Program-made: the position numbers and the translations under genes | Notes under the pieces: model-generated | Told to the model about the DNA's origin: nothing | Database searches by the model: none | The model's input: the letters and a program-made list of their open reading frames with translations, nothing else | NCBI GenBank assembly: GCA_030682655.1 | Contig: JAUXNU010000158.1 | Coordinates: forward strand, 1 to 64,000 | Source: Actinomycetota bacterium | Lineage (GTDB): Bacteria > Actinomycetota > Coriobacteriia > Anaerosomatales > JAUXNU01 | DNA length: 64,000 bases | Reading direction: 5' to 3' | In this document: positions 16,092 through 24,822 of the stretch, one piece after another | Numbering within the stretch: the stretch's first letter is position 1 | How the letters are laid out: every line of letters begins with the position of its first letter

Positions 16092-18221
16092 GTGGTTATG
16101 GAGCGCATCGTCAACGTGATTCGGCCTGCAACAGGGGGCGGGACCGCGGACTCCACCGACATCGCGCTCCTTGTCTCCACCAACTCCCGCCAGGAGATCG
16201 ACTCGTGGGACAGACGCAAGATCGCCGACTCGCTAGTCAAGGAGGCCGGTGTTTCCTCGGCTGTTGCCGGAGAGATCGCATCCGCCGTTGAGGACCGCAT
16301 CGACCGCACGAACATGATGACGGTCACGACAGCCATCATCCGCGAGATAGTCGACCTTGAACTCCTCGAGCGTGGCATGACGATCGCCCACAAGAAGCAC
16401 AGCCACCTCGGTCTTCCGATGTGGGATGTGGAGCAGATCATCAACAACGCCAACAAGGAGAACTCCAACACCACACACAACCCCGAGTCCATCAACCTCA
16501 CCATAGCCGAGACGATTCTCAAGGAGTTCGCGCTGCGCCGTGTCTTCACCGAGGACGTGGCGGAGGCTCACTACGTCGGAGACATGCACCTCCATGACCT
16601 CGGCTTCATCATCCGACCGTATTGCGGCGGACACTCGCTCGAGTACATCAAGAAGTTCGGGCTCAACCTGCCCAACATCACGAGCGTGTCCAAGCCCGCG
16701 AAGCATCCAGAGGTTCTCATCGGCCACATGGTGAAGATGGCCTCCGCTCTCCAGGCTCACTATGCAGGCGCGGTAGGGTGGGAGGCCGTCAACGTCTTCT
16801 TCGCCCCCTACCTGGTCGACAAGACCGACGAGCAGATCGAACAGCTGGCAGAGATGCTCATCTTCGAGTTCAACCAGCTCGCGGGTGCACGCGGTAGCCA
16901 GGTCGTGTTCACGGACTTCAATCTCTACTACAACATCCCGCGCCACTTTGCCGACACTCCCGCCATCGGCCCGGGCGGCCAGTACACGGGCAAGACCTAC
17001 AGCGAATACGAGCGCGAGGCGCAGGCATTCATCACGGCGATGTTCAACGTCTACATGCGCGGGGACGCCACCGGCAAGACGTTCGTGTTCCCCAAGCCCC
17101 TACTACACATCAGCGAGGACTTCTTCCAGACTTCCGGCCACAAGGAGTTCTTTGATCTCGCATGTACGGTTGCGTCGAAGCAGGGCATTACCTACTTCGT
17201 CTTCGACCGGGGAGATGAGATCACCGTCTCCCAGTGCTGTAGGCTCAAGCTCAAGTTGAGCCAGGAACAGCTCAGTGACACCAAGACCCCCGAACGCATG
17301 CGTTTCTCGGCACTCCAGAATGTCACCATCAACCTTCCACGCATCGCCTACAAGGCCAGAGGGAACGACTCCGCATTGTTCATGGAGCTCAACAAGGCTC
17401 TCGAACTCGTGGCCAAGGCGCACGTGCAGAAGCGCGAGTTCATTCAGACGCTCGTCGACCTCGGCGAGACAGGGCCGCTTGGCCTGCTCACGCAGCGACT
17501 TGACGACGAGCCGTACCTCAAGATGGAAGAGCTGACCTACCTGGCCGGCCTGATCGGCCTGAACGAACTCGTTCAGGTCCACACCGGTTCTCAGCTCCAC
17601 GAATCGGATGAGGCCCTCAGGTTCGGGTTGAAGGTCATATCAGCAATGAGCCTCAAGTCCAAGGAACTGTCCGAGAGGTACGGAATCAATCTCGTTCTCG
17701 AGGAGAGCCCGGCCGAGTCCGCTGGATACCGTCTGGCCAAGCTCGACATGAAGTACTGGCCCGAGCAGGCCGTCCACGTTGTCAAGGGCGACCTGACCGC
17801 CGGGAACTTCTACTACACCAACTCGGTTCATATCGCCGTGGACGCAGACGTCAACTACATCGATCGAGTCGAGAAGCAGTCTCGCTTCCACCCGCTGATC
17901 GAAGCCGGAGCGATCGTGCACGTGTGGCTCGGCGAGAGCGAGCCACACCCGGGCGCCATACGTTCCTTCGTCGAGAAGACATTCCGGAACACTCAGTGTT
18001 CCCAGATAGCCTTCAGTCCCGAGTTCACCGTCTGCGAATCCTGTCGCCGCACGTCGCGCGGCCTGAAGGCGCAGTGCCCGCTGTGTGGTTCGATGGACGT
18101 CTACGGCGTGACCCGCATCGTCGGCTACTACTCAAAGATCCAGACATGGAATCGCAGCAAGGTCGGAGAGCTCTACGACCGGGTCCGCACCGACTTGCAT
18201 GACATCGACCCGGCGGCCTAG
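16092..18221 (+). CDS. nrdD: Anaerobic ribonucleoside-triphosphate reductase (class III)
   Basis: NrdD (709 residues) makes deoxyribonucleoside triphosphates without oxygen using a glycyl radical. An N-terminal ATP-cone-like segment (SWDRRKIADSLVKEAGVSS) is followed by the 10-stranded barrel. The C-terminal zinc site is CESC...CPLC. The glycyl-radical loop reads RIVGYYSKIQTWNRSK. GTG at 16092 has GCGGGAGG 6-7 bp upstream; an ATG two codons later (16098) is an alternative. It is followed by a glutaredoxin-like gene and the activase nrdG. No aerobic reductase occurs in the window. Confidence 0.97.
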   Translation: MVMERIVNVIRPATGGGTADSTDIALLVSTNSRQEIDSWDRRKIADSLVKEAGVSSAVAGEIASAVEDRIDRTNMMTVTTAIIREIVDLELLERGMTIAHKKHSHLGLPMWDVEQIINNANKENSNTTHNPESINLTIAETILKEFALRRVFTEDVAEAHYVGDMHLHDLGFIIRPYCGGHSLEYIKKFGLNLPNITSVSKPAKHPEVLIGHMVKMASALQAHYAGAVGWEAVNVFFAPYLVDKTDEQIEQLAEMLIFEFNQLAGARGSQVVFTDFNLYYNIPRHFADTPAIGPGGQYTGKTYSEYEREAQAFITAMFNVYMRGDATGKTFVFPKPLLHISEDFFQTSGHKEFFDLACTVASKQGITYFVFDRGDEITVSQCCRLKLKLSQEQLSDTKTPERMRFSALQNVTINLPRIAYKARGNDSALFMELNKALELVAKAHVQKREFIQTLVDLGETGPLGLLTQRLDDEPYLKMEELTYLAGLIGLNELVQVHTGSQLHESDEALRFGLKVISAMSLKSKELSERYGINLVLEESPAESAGYRLAKLDMKYWPEQAVHVVKGDLTAGNFYYTNSVHIAVDADVNYIDRVEKQSRFHPLIEAGAIVHVWLGESEPHPGAIRSFVEKTFRNTQCSQIAFSPEFTVCESCRRTSRGLKAQCPLCGSMDVYGVTRIVGYYSKIQTWNRSKVGELYDRVRTDLHDIDPAA

Positions 18222-18266
18222 GTCCTCGTGAGCCACGGCACAGCCTAGAGAGAAAGGGAGACCGAA

Positions 18267-18512
18267 GTGCACGTCAAGCTCTTCATGAAAGAGGACTGCC
18301 CAAAGTGTCCAGCGGCGAAGCGTGCCGTTGAGGGTCTCGAGTGCGTAGAGGTCTTTGACGTAGCGAGTCTAGACGGACTTGCAGAAGCGTCCTTCTACAG
18401 CGTACTCGCTACGCCCTCGATACTCGTTGTTGACTCCAGCGGCAACGAGATCGAGAGCTGGCGAGGGGTCGTGCCGGATCCCGAAAGCCTGCGCAACGTC
18501 CTCGCCCAATGA
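18267..18512 (+). CDS. Glutaredoxin/thioredoxin-like protein (NrdH-like position)
   Basis: An 81-residue thioredoxin-fold protein with a CPKC redox motif (MKEDCPKCPAAKRAVEG) and the cis-proline loop LATPSILVVDSSG. Its place between nrdD and nrdG suggests it supplies reducing equivalents to the reductase, as NrdH or glutaredoxins do, although class III enzymes often use formate instead. Start is GTG with AAAGGGAG upstream. nrdG begins 7 bp after its stop. Confidence 0.8.
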   Translation: MHVKLFMKEDCPKCPAAKRAVEGLECVEVFDVASLDGLAEASFYSVLATPSILVVDSSGNEIESWRGVVPDPESLRNVLAQ

Positions 18513-18519
18513 CACGTCG

Positions 18520-19257
18520 ATGACCACGCGACTGGCGGACGCCGACCCGTGCTTGACGCGCGCGCCCTCAGAGAGGGTTGCGGCATGGATGCCGGCGGGC
18601 ATGCTCGACTGGCCAGGAAGAGTCGCGACCACGGTGTTCATAGCCGGCTGCAATTTCCGTTGCCCCTACTGCCATAACTCTTCCCTGGTCCAGGGCTCGG
18701 GCAGCCCGGAAGCCTGGCAGACTCTCGCATCGCACATTCGCACCCGTAGAGACTGGATCGACGGGGTGGTCATCACCGGTGGCGAACCGACTACGGACCC
18801 GGGACTCCTCGGTCTCCTGAACGAGTTCGCATCGTGGTCTGTGCCCGTGAAGTTGGACACCAATGGCACCAACCCGCGTCTGCTCTCCGATATCCTTGAC
18901 TCCGGACTGGTCGCACATGTCGCCCTCGACATCAAGTCGTCTCCGGAGCGCTACTCATCGGCGTGTGGGGTTGCATCCGCCTGGCCTGCGGTATCCGAAA
19001 GCATCAGCGCGGTCATAGATAGTGGGATTCCACACGAGTTCCGAACGACCGCGTACCCCTTGGTCGTTACCCGTGACGACCTGACCTCGATCGCGGCGAT
19101 CCTCTCCGAGGGGAACCTGTACGTCCTTCAGCAGTTCCGACCGGGCGAAACGCTTCTGCCTGAGGCTTCATCGGTGGAGCCGTACTCTCCTGACGTCCTT
19201 CTCGACATCGCACAAGCATGCTCATCCTGGATCCCGACCGTGACCCGGGGAGTGTGA
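18520..19257 (+). CDS. nrdG: Anaerobic ribonucleotide reductase activating protein (radical SAM)
   Basis: A 245-residue radical-SAM activase that installs the glycyl radical on NrdD. The cluster motif is C44-x3-C48-x2-C51 in [12 protein letters not shown], followed by [15 protein letters not shown] and a [11 protein letters not shown] strand. The sequence belongs to the longer NrdG2-like subgroup rather than the short E. coli type. Start ATG 18520 lies 7 bp after the glutaredoxin-like gene; a longer open frame upstream overlaps that gene and is rejected. The end is 5 bp before dut, so nrdD to dut form an operon. Confidence 0.9.
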   Translation: MTTRLADADPCLTRAPSERVAAWMPAGMLDWPGRVATTVFIAGCNFRCPYCHNSSLVQGSGSPEAWQTLASHIRTRRDWIDGVVITGGEPTTDPGLLGLLNEFASWSVPVKLDTNGTNPRLLSDILDSGLVAHVALDIKSSPERYSSACGVASAWPAVSESISAVIDSGIPHEFRTTAYPLVVTRDDLTSIAAILSEGNLYVLQQFRPGETLLPEASSVEPYSPDVLLDIAQACSSWIPTVTRGV

Positions 19258-19262
19258 GGGAC

Positions 19263-19694
19263 ATGCGGATGGAGATACGCCGGCTCGATCCGGACCTCCC
19301 GCTGCCGCGCTACGCGCACATGGGCGACGCGGGACTCGACCTGTTTGCCGCAAGCGATATCACCCTTGAGCCCTTCCAGCGAGCCCTCGTTCCGACAGGC
19401 ATCGCCGTGGCCATTCCGGAAGGTTTCGCGGGGTTCGTTCAGCCGAGAAGCGGTCTGGCGATCAAGCAGGGACTCAGCCTTGTGAACACACCCGGGCTGA
19501 TAGACAGCCACTACCGGGGGGAGATCAAGGCGATTGCCATCAACCTCGACCCGACAACGCCCATCACCATCCGGCGTGGCGACAAGATAGCCCAACTGGT
19601 CATCCAGCCGATCACCTCTGCAGAGCTCACCGAAGTCGCCGACCTGGATGAAACCGTCAGGGGGGAGGGGGGCTTTGGCAGCACAGGCCTCTAG
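19263..19694 (+). CDS. dut: Deoxyuridine 5'-triphosphate nucleotidohydrolase
   Basis: dUTPase (143 residues) removes dUTP and supplies dUMP for thymidylate synthesis. All five trimeric-dUTPase motifs are visible: [42 protein letters not shown] and the C-terminal [13 protein letters not shown] 19263 is preceded by GAGGG overlapping the nrdG end; ATG 19269 is an alternative. Grouping with nrdDG and a Nudix hydrolase makes a dNTP supply and sanitation cluster. Confidence 0.96.
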   Translation: MRMEIRRLDPDLPLPRYAHMGDAGLDLFAASDITLEPFQRALVPTGIAVAIPEGFAGFVQPRSGLAIKQGLSLVNTPGLIDSHYRGEIKAIAINLDPTTPITIRRGDKIAQLVIQPITSAELTEVADLDETVRGEGGFGSTGL

Positions 19695-19695
19695 G

Positions 19696-20142
19696 ATGCC
19701 ACGTGTGCGCGTCGCCGCCCTGCTCCTGTTGGGCGATTCTGTCGTCACCGTCCGCCATCGGGCGGGCAACGCAACCTATCATCTGCTCCCGGGCGGCGGC
19801 GTCGATTGGGGAGAGTCTCTCGGACAGGCCCTCATCCGTGAGGTCGCCGAGGAGACCGGGCTCACCTGCGCTGTCGGTCGTCCGGTGGTCGTCAACGACA
19901 CCATCGCACCGGACGGGAGCCGGCACATCATCAACATCACTTTCGAGTGCTCGGTGACCGGTGGAGCAATCACGGACGAACCTCTGGATCCTCGCGTTGA
20001 GGCTGTTGATCTTGTCGCACCGTCGGCCCTCGGCGGCCTGGATCTGAGGCCGCCGATCGCGTCACATCTGCTCGAGGCGCTTGACCGCAAGGCTTCCCAC
20101 GGAGCGATCTACGTCGGCAGCATCTACACTCCAGATGCCTAG
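19696..20142 (+). CDS. Nudix hydrolase
   Basis: A 148-residue Nudix protein with a complete Nudix box (GGGVDWGESLGQALIREVAE followed by ETGL). Such enzymes hydrolyse nucleoside diphosphate derivatives, often oxidised dNTPs; the substrate is not predictable. The ATG directly follows the dut stop (TAGGATG), implying translational coupling. An upstream start inside dut is possible but the first residues then match nothing. It is the last gene of the nrd cluster, before a 521-bp gene-free gap. Confidence 0.88.
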   Translation: MPRVRVAALLLLGDSVVTVRHRAGNATYHLLPGGGVDWGESLGQALIREVAEETGLTCAVGRPVVVNDTIAPDGSRHIINITFECSVTGGAITDEPLDPRVEAVDLVAPSALGGLDLRPPIASHLLEALDRKASHGAIYVGSIYTPDA

Positions 20143-20663
20143 CGTACTGTACATAAGTCTACCGTCGACTCGTGGAAAGCAGCATCCACTACAGCCACAC
20201 CCGCAACCTGATCCTATCGAGCATTGTCCTGGTCGTGGACATCGGGATGGAGTCAACCACACGACTATCCCGATCGGCACGGACTACGTGCTACCGGGCC
20301 TTGGAGGAGAACCGGCCATGGAGGCGCCTGCAGACTAGTCGAACACCGTCGCGCGTCGGTTCGCCCAGAAGCGACGCGCGACGTGTTCAATGTCGGCCCC
20401 GGACTGCGAGCTCAGCGCGGTCCGGGGCCGCAGCTCCTACGCTTCAACGTGCGGCGCGGTACAACCATCCTGCCGCATTACCACTGCGGGCGGCATCTCT
20501 CATAGCCCGCACAGGCGCACTACGCACACATGTATGTCGGATAATCTATCTTATGGTAAGTCACTACTTCGGGTTCCTCCGTGGTGCTCCTCGCCCGCCG
20601 GAACCGGTCCCTGGGTCCGGGCGTCCTGCCGCTCGTGCGGCGACAGTCGCGACGAAGAGTCGA
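20143..20663. other. Gene-free convergent gap with tandem hairpins (candidate structured RNA)
   Basis: No credible gene is seen in 521 bp between the Nudix gene (+) and a small gene (-). Inverted repeats follow each other: ATCGGGAT/ATCCCGAT (20241-20274); GCACG/CGTGC (20277-20291); a 17-bp stem with one bulged C (20341-20358 with 20372-20388); a 15-bp stem with one G-T pair (20394-20408 with 20416-20430); TGCGGC/GCCGCA (20450-20477); TGCGGGC/GCCCGCA (20485-20511). They are followed by an AT-rich patch (20531-20560). No T-tract follows any of them. Frames across the region look non-protein-like. Confidence 0.6.
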
Positions 20664-20969
20664 TCAGCCGGTGGCGAGAAAGGCTTCCTCGAATTGGGAC
20701 TTGGTGAGAGTCTCGAGTTCCTCCTGAAGCGTCTCGAGCGCGTCGTGTGCGCCTTCGGCGTCCTCGTACTTCGCAACGAGCCGCACGTCGTCCTCATCGT
20801 CCACATTGACAGCTTCGACCCGCCATACCTCGCGTTCCGGTACGGTTTGCTGCGGCGGCTCGCGATAGAGAATGTCGTCACGCCACTCCAGATCGAGCGC
20901 GCCGCTGTCGTCGAGCCGGGTGACGCGCAGCCGGTAGAAGTCCGAGGCTGCGCCGATGGTGCTTCCCAT
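20664..20969 (-). CDS. Hypothetical protein, 101 aa
   Basis: I do not recognise this protein. From ATG 20969 it is acidic (about 101 residues), with a predicted beta-rich middle (LDLEWRDDILYREPP, VWRVEAVNVDDEDDVRLVA) and a C-terminal helix (AHDALETLQEELETLTKSQF). It has no signal peptide or membrane helix. GGGGGAGG lies immediately before the ATG. It follows a secreted SH3 protein gene on the same strand by 20 bp, so it may be the last gene of that operon. Confidence 0.65.
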   Translation of the reverse strand: MGSTIGAASDFYRLRVTRLDDSGALDLEWRDDILYREPPQQTVPEREVWRVEAVNVDDEDDVRLVAKYEDAEGAHDALETLQEELETLTKSQFEEAFLATG

Positions 20970-20989
20970 CCTCCCCCTACCCCCCTCTG

Positions 20990-21382
20990 CTACTGGAGTT
21001 CCGTGTACTTGTCGCTGGACGTCACATAGCCCTCCGTGCCGTCGGAAGCGCGTACCTTGAACCAATCCCCGTCCGTTTCCAGGTATGCAAGCTCGTCACC
21101 CTTCTTGAGTCCGCGGATGAGCTTCCCGTTCTTTTCGGGTGACTTCCGGAAGTTGAGACCGTCAGTGAGTACGAGCACGGTCTGCGAATCCGCCTCGCCG
21201 TTGCCCGCCTCACCTGGTTCGTCCCCACCGGTGCTCTCCGATGAGCCTGCTGTCGCGGTTGTCTCGCGAGAGGGCCCCGTGGCCTCACGGTAGTGGCCCC
21301 AGTAGCTCGTCACGAACATCGCGACGAGTGCGAGCGCCGCAACCGCGGCAACAGCGCGCAGGAGTCTACCCGTAAGGTTCAT
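20990..21382 (-). CDS. Membrane-anchored bacterial SH3-domain protein
   Basis: A 130-residue protein with an N-terminal membrane helix or uncleaved signal (about residues 8-28), a Ser/Gly/Glu-rich linker, and a C-terminal SH3b domain (LNFRKSPEKNGKLIRGLKKG, WFKVRASDGTEGYVTSS). Bacterial SH3 domains of this kind bind peptidoglycan, so it probably sits outside the membrane. Its ATG overlaps the stop of the upstream gene (ATGA), showing translational coupling. Function beyond wall binding is unknown. Confidence 0.8.
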   Translation of the reverse strand: MNLTGRLLRAVAAVAALALVAMFVTSYWGHYREATGPSRETTATAGSSESTGGDEPGEAGNGEADSQTVLVLTDGLNFRKSPEKNGKLIRGLKKGDELAYLETDGDWFKVRASDGTEGYVTSSDKYTELQ

Positions 21383-21942
21383 ATGTACAGTCCTCCGCCG
21401 TATACAGACGCCTCTTCGACATCATAGTGCTCGCACGCCTGGTTCACGATCATGTCAGCGGCTTCTGTGTCCACCAGCGCTCGCCCGAGATCGACCTTGC
21501 CAAGCGCAGCGAGAGCGTCACCAGGCGACATGTCCTCCTTGACCCTGCCCGCTTCCTCGGAGATGGCCGTCGCCGCATCCCCAAGTGCCTCTCCCGCCGG
21601 CCAAAGCCCCTTCGGGAGCGGCATCGTGTACAGCTCATCGGCAAGAACAGCAGCGCGCTGGGCCACTTCCTGGAAAGCTTTGCGATCGAGTGAGTGCTCG
21701 TCGGTGGCGAACTCCTCAAGCGTTGCATCGGACGTGCCTGCGAGATGGCGAACGACCTCATCGAGCGACTTCAGCGCCGCACGCACGCTCTCACGCCGGC
21801 CAATGAGGGTCACCAGATACCGCCTGGATACGCGAAACCACGCCCACTTCCAGCCGAAATACCCACCGGCGCCGACAACAACCACGACGGCAACGATGGC
21901 CACGACCCAGGTCCCCGTCGGAACCGATGCGAGATCAGACAC
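21379..21942 (-). CDS. Single-span membrane protein with helical cytoplasmic domain
   Basis: A 187-residue protein of unknown family. The GTG at 21942 has ACGGAGG 6 bp upstream. A membrane helix covers about residues 10-30 (TWVVAIVAVVVVVGAGGYF), followed by a largely helical soluble part rich in Ala/Glu/Leu. It is coupled to the SH3 protein downstream (4-bp overlap) and begins 31 bp after the paaK stop, so it may be transcribed with the ior/liv/paaK operon although the functions look unrelated. A longer frame upstream enters paaK and is not favoured. Confidence 0.7.
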   Translation of the reverse strand: MSDLASVPTGTWVVAIVAVVVVVGAGGYFGWKWAWFRVSRRYLVTLIGRRESVRAALKSLDEVVRHLAGTSDATLEEFATDEHSLDRKAFQEVAQRAAVLADELYTMPLPKGLWPAGEALGDAATAISEEAGRVKEDMSPGDALAALGKVDLGRALVDTEAADMIVNQACEHYDVEEASVYGGGLYI

Positions 21943-21973
21943 GCATGTCCTCCGTTGCAGATTTCGGGAGGGT

Positions 21974-23278
21974 CTAGCAGCCCTCCCGCTTGTCCAGCAC
22001 CCGCTGCGCCTTCCCAGCGGTCCGCTCGATCGTACCCGGCTCCACCAGCGTGACTTTGACCTGGAGTCCAAGGACCGCCTGGAGGCGTTCCGAGACATGC
22101 TTGGTGAACGCCACCATGTCAGCCATGATATCCGAAAACACCTCTTCGGCGACCTCGATGCGCAGTTCTACGTCGTCAAGGCCGTGCTTGCGGTCCACGA
22201 CGATGAGGTAGTGAGGACGGATTCCCTCTATCTTGAAGAGCACGTCTTCGACCTGGCTGGGAAAGACATTCACGCCGCGGATTATGAGCATGTCGTCGGT
22301 GCGCTCGCGAACCTTCTCCATGCGTGAAAGCGTTCGACCGCACTCGCACCGATCCGTGTGGAGACGGGTGAGATCGTGGGTGCGATAGCGCAGCACCGGG
22401 AACGCCTCCTTGGTCAGCGGCGTGATCACGAGCTCACCCTCGCGGCCGTCAGGCAACGACTCACCGCTAGTCGGATCCACGATCTCCACAAGGAAATGAT
22501 CCTCGTTGATGTGCAGCCCCGCCTGAGCTTCACACTCGCCCGAAACACCGGGACCCATGACCTCGGAGAGACCGTAGTTGTCCGTGGCGACGATGTGTAG
22601 CTTCTCTTCGATCTCGCGACGGGCCGCCTCGCTACAAGGCTCCGCGCCAAACAGGCCTAGCCGAAGACGAAGCTGGGCGAAGTCGATGCCGATCTGCTCT
22701 GCGACCTCGGCGATGTACAGCGCGTACGAGGGGGTCGATACCAACACCGTCGTGCCGAAGTCCTGCATCATCATCAGGTGACGCTCCGTGTTTCCGGCGC
22801 TTGCAGGGATGACGGTTGCGCCAACCCGCTCGAGCCCGTAGTGCATTCCGAAACCCCCGGTGAACATGCCGTACCCGAACGCCATCTGCGCACGGTCGGT
22901 GTGGACCACACCGGCCGCACTCGCCACGCGAGCGGTGAGCTCCGTCCACGTAGAGATGTCGCCACGCGTGTAGCCGACCACGGTCGGCTTGCCGGTGGTT
23001 CCCGAGGAGGAGTGGATGCGCACGACCTCATCGAGGTCGACCGCAAACAGCCCGAAGGGATATGTGTCGCGCAGCGTTATCTTGTCCGTGAACGGCAACT
23101 TCGCAACATCCGCAAGCGACTTGATGTCCCGCGGCCTAACTCCCCTGCTCTCGAGTGCACTCCGGTAGTACGGAACGCGTTCGTAGACCCACGCGACCAT
23201 CGCCTGGAGTCGTCTCAGCTGCAGATCGCGCAGCGCGGCGCGCTCCATGGTTTCGTATTCGGCATTCCAGATAGGCAT
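21974..23278 (-). CDS. paaK: Phenylacetate-CoA ligase family protein (copy 1)
   Basis: A 434-residue AMP-forming aryl-acid CoA ligase of the PaaK family. The ATP-binding motif is SSSGTTGKPTVVGYT, with DNYGLSEVMGPG, YRTHDLTRL and the C-terminal GVNVFPSQVEDVL also present. The ATG at 23278 gives the normal start (MPIWNAEYETM). It is the last metabolic gene of an operon with indolepyruvate oxidoreductase and a branched-chain amino-acid-type transporter. It could activate aryl acetates for reductive conversion to aryl pyruvates, or work backwards on aryl-acetyl-CoA. A second copy of equal length lies at 46.0-47.3 kb. Confidence 0.92.
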   Translation of the reverse strand: MPIWNAEYETMERAALRDLQLRRLQAMVAWVYERVPYYRSALESRGVRPRDIKSLADVAKLPFTDKITLRDTYPFGLFAVDLDEVVRIHSSSGTTGKPTVVGYTRGDISTWTELTARVASAAGVVHTDRAQMAFGYGMFTGGFGMHYGLERVGATVIPASAGNTERHLMMMQDFGTTVLVSTPSYALYIAEVAEQIGIDFAQLRLRLGLFGAEPCSEAARREIEEKLHIVATDNYGLSEVMGPGVSGECEAQAGLHINEDHFLVEIVDPTSGESLPDGREGELVITPLTKEAFPVLRYRTHDLTRLHTDRCECGRTLSRMEKVRERTDDMLIIRGVNVFPSQVEDVLFKIEGIRPHYLIVVDRKHGLDDVELRIEVAEEVFSDIMADMVAFTKHVSERLQAVLGLQVKVTLVEPGTIERTAGKAQRVLDKREGC

Positions 23279-23291
23279 CGTCACTACTCCC

Positions 23292-24056
23292 CTACTCCGG
23301 CGGCGCTGCCGCGCCGGTCTTCTCGTCCCCGTGCCAACCGCCAAGGTAGATAAGCCGCACGTCATCGTTGGCAAGCAGCTCCTCGGCAGTACCCGAGAGA
23401 GCGACGCTTCCGGTCCGCATGACGTACCCGCGATCCGCGTGTTTGAGCGCCAATCGCGCATCCTGCTCGACAAGCAGAATCGTCATCCCGCTCGACCGCA
23501 GGACATCGAGAGCTGCGAAGATCTCCGCAACCACCTTCGGTGCCAGGCCCAGCGACGGCTCGTCGAGCAGAAGCATCCTCGGGGAGGCCATCAATGCACG
23601 GCCGACGGCCAGCATCTGCTGCTCGCCACCGGAAAGGGTCTCGGCAGACTGATCGGCACGCTCTCCGAGAACCGGGAACAGTCCGTGGACACGGTCCCAC
23701 GCCGCCGCGACATCCGACGCATCCGACAGTGAATACGCACCCAATTCCAGGTTCTCGGCCACCGACATCGAACCGAAGAGCAGCCGACCCTCGGGCACCA
23801 GCGCCATGCCGAGACGCACGGCACGCTCGGGAGTGACCTTCGTGATGTCACTGCCCTCAAACGTCACGGTGCCGCATGTCGAACCGATCATCCCGACGAT
23901 CGTCTTGAGTAGCGTCGACTTCCCTGCCCCGTTGCTTCCGATAAGCGTGACAAGCTCGCCGCGTCCTACCGCCAGCGAGACATCCTCGAGTACTCCGACC
24001 TTCCCGTACCCGCTGCAAAGACCGTCCACGCTCAGGACGACATCGAGTTCAGCCAT
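23292..24056 (-). CDS. livF: Branched-chain amino-acid-type ABC transporter ATPase LivF
   Basis: A 254-residue LivF-type ATPase. Walker A is GSNGAGKST, the signature LSGGEQQMLAVGRAL, Walker B MLLLDEPSLGLAP, and the H-loop region is replaced by the usual LivF LLVEQD. The ATG at 24056 lies within the end of livG (8-bp overlap). With LivG, LivM, LivH and LivK it makes a complete HAAT-family importer. In this operon the substrate may be aromatic or branched-chain amino acids. Confidence 0.93.
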   Translation of the reverse strand: MAELDVVLSVDGLCSGYGKVGVLEDVSLAVGRGELVTLIGSNGAGKSTLLKTIVGMIGSTCGTVTFEGSDITKVTPERAVRLGMALVPEGRLLFGSMSVAENLELGAYSLSDASDVAAAWDRVHGLFPVLGERADQSAETLSGGEQQMLAVGRALMASPRMLLLDEPSLGLAPKVVAEIFAALDVLRSSGMTILLVEQDARLALKHADRGYVMRTGSVALSGTAEELLANDDVRLIYLGGWHGDEKTGAAAPPE

Positions 24057-24822
24057 CGCCCGGCTCCTCCTCTCCGAGGTACGCCGTGACGACTTTCGGA
24101 TCCTTCTGGATAAGCCGAGGAGGGCCTTGAGCGATGCGCGCGCCGCGGTCCAACACGATGATCTCGTCACTGATCTCCATGACGAGCCCCATGTCGTGCT
24201 CGACCACGACAAGAGTCACACCGTGATCTCGAATCCTGAATAGCGTTTCCGCAAGCAACGCGGTCTCTGTGGTGTTGAGGCCGGCAGCCGGCTCGTCGAG
24301 GAGCATGAGCCTCGGCTTCGTGGCCAGCGCGCGGGCGATCTCAAGCGAACGCCTCAGCCCATTGGGCAGGTCCGTGGCGGGCGCTGGCTTCCACGCCTCC
24401 AATCCGACCAGCCGAAGAAGCCGCATCGCCTCTTCCTCGGCGAGCCGCTCTTCCCTGAGCGTCCAGGGAAGCCTCAGCGCGGCGGCAGCGAAGCCCGCTT
24501 TCGTGGTGGCGTGGCACCCGACCATGACGTTGTCCAGCGCCGACATCTCCTCGAAGAGCTGCGTATTCTGGAAGGTGCGCGCCACCCCGGCTCGCACGAT
24601 GCGGTCGGGTCGCATTCCAGTTATGTCCTCATCGGCGAACAGCACGTGCCCCGAATCCGCACCATCGAAGCCGGTCACGACATTGAAGAGGGTGGTCTTG
24701 CCCGCCCCATTCGGGCCGATGACAGCTTTGATCTCGCCTTCGAACACATCGAAGGAGACCGAATCGACGGCCGTGAGCCCACCGAACCTCCTCGATATGT
24801 CCCGAACCGAAAGGAGGCTCAT
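24049..24822 (-). CDS. livG: Branched-chain amino-acid-type ABC transporter ATPase LivG
   Basis: A 257-residue LivG-type ATPase: Walker A GPNGAGKTT, LivG-typical GVARTFQNTQLF, Walker B LMLLDEPAAGLN, and VVEHDMGLVM. The ABC signature reads LPNGLRRSLEIARAL, where LivG usually has LSYGQQRRLEIARAL; the Ser-Gly core of LSGGQ is thus altered to PNG. It overlaps livM by 4 bp upstream and livF by 8 bp downstream. Confidence 0.93.
   Translation of the reverse strand: MSLLSVRDISRRFGGLTAVDSVSFDVFEGEIKAVIGPNGAGKTTLFNVVTGFDGADSGHVLFADEDITGMRPDRIVRAGVARTFQNTQLFEEMSALDNVMVGCHATTKAGFAAAALRLPWTLREERLAEEEAMRLLRLVGLEAWKPAPATDLPNGLRRSLEIARALATKPRLMLLDEPAAGLNTTETALLAETLFRIRDHGVTLVVVEHDMGLVMEISDEIIVLDRGARIAQGPPRLIQKDPKVVTAYLGEEEPGDG

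Noticed and set aside
20172-21029. 285-codon plus-strand frame across the gap at 20.2-20.6 kb
   Set aside because: The product is Arg/Ser-rich without domains, runs through the strong hairpins and then antisense to the 101-aa and SH3 genes; I treat the gap as non-coding.
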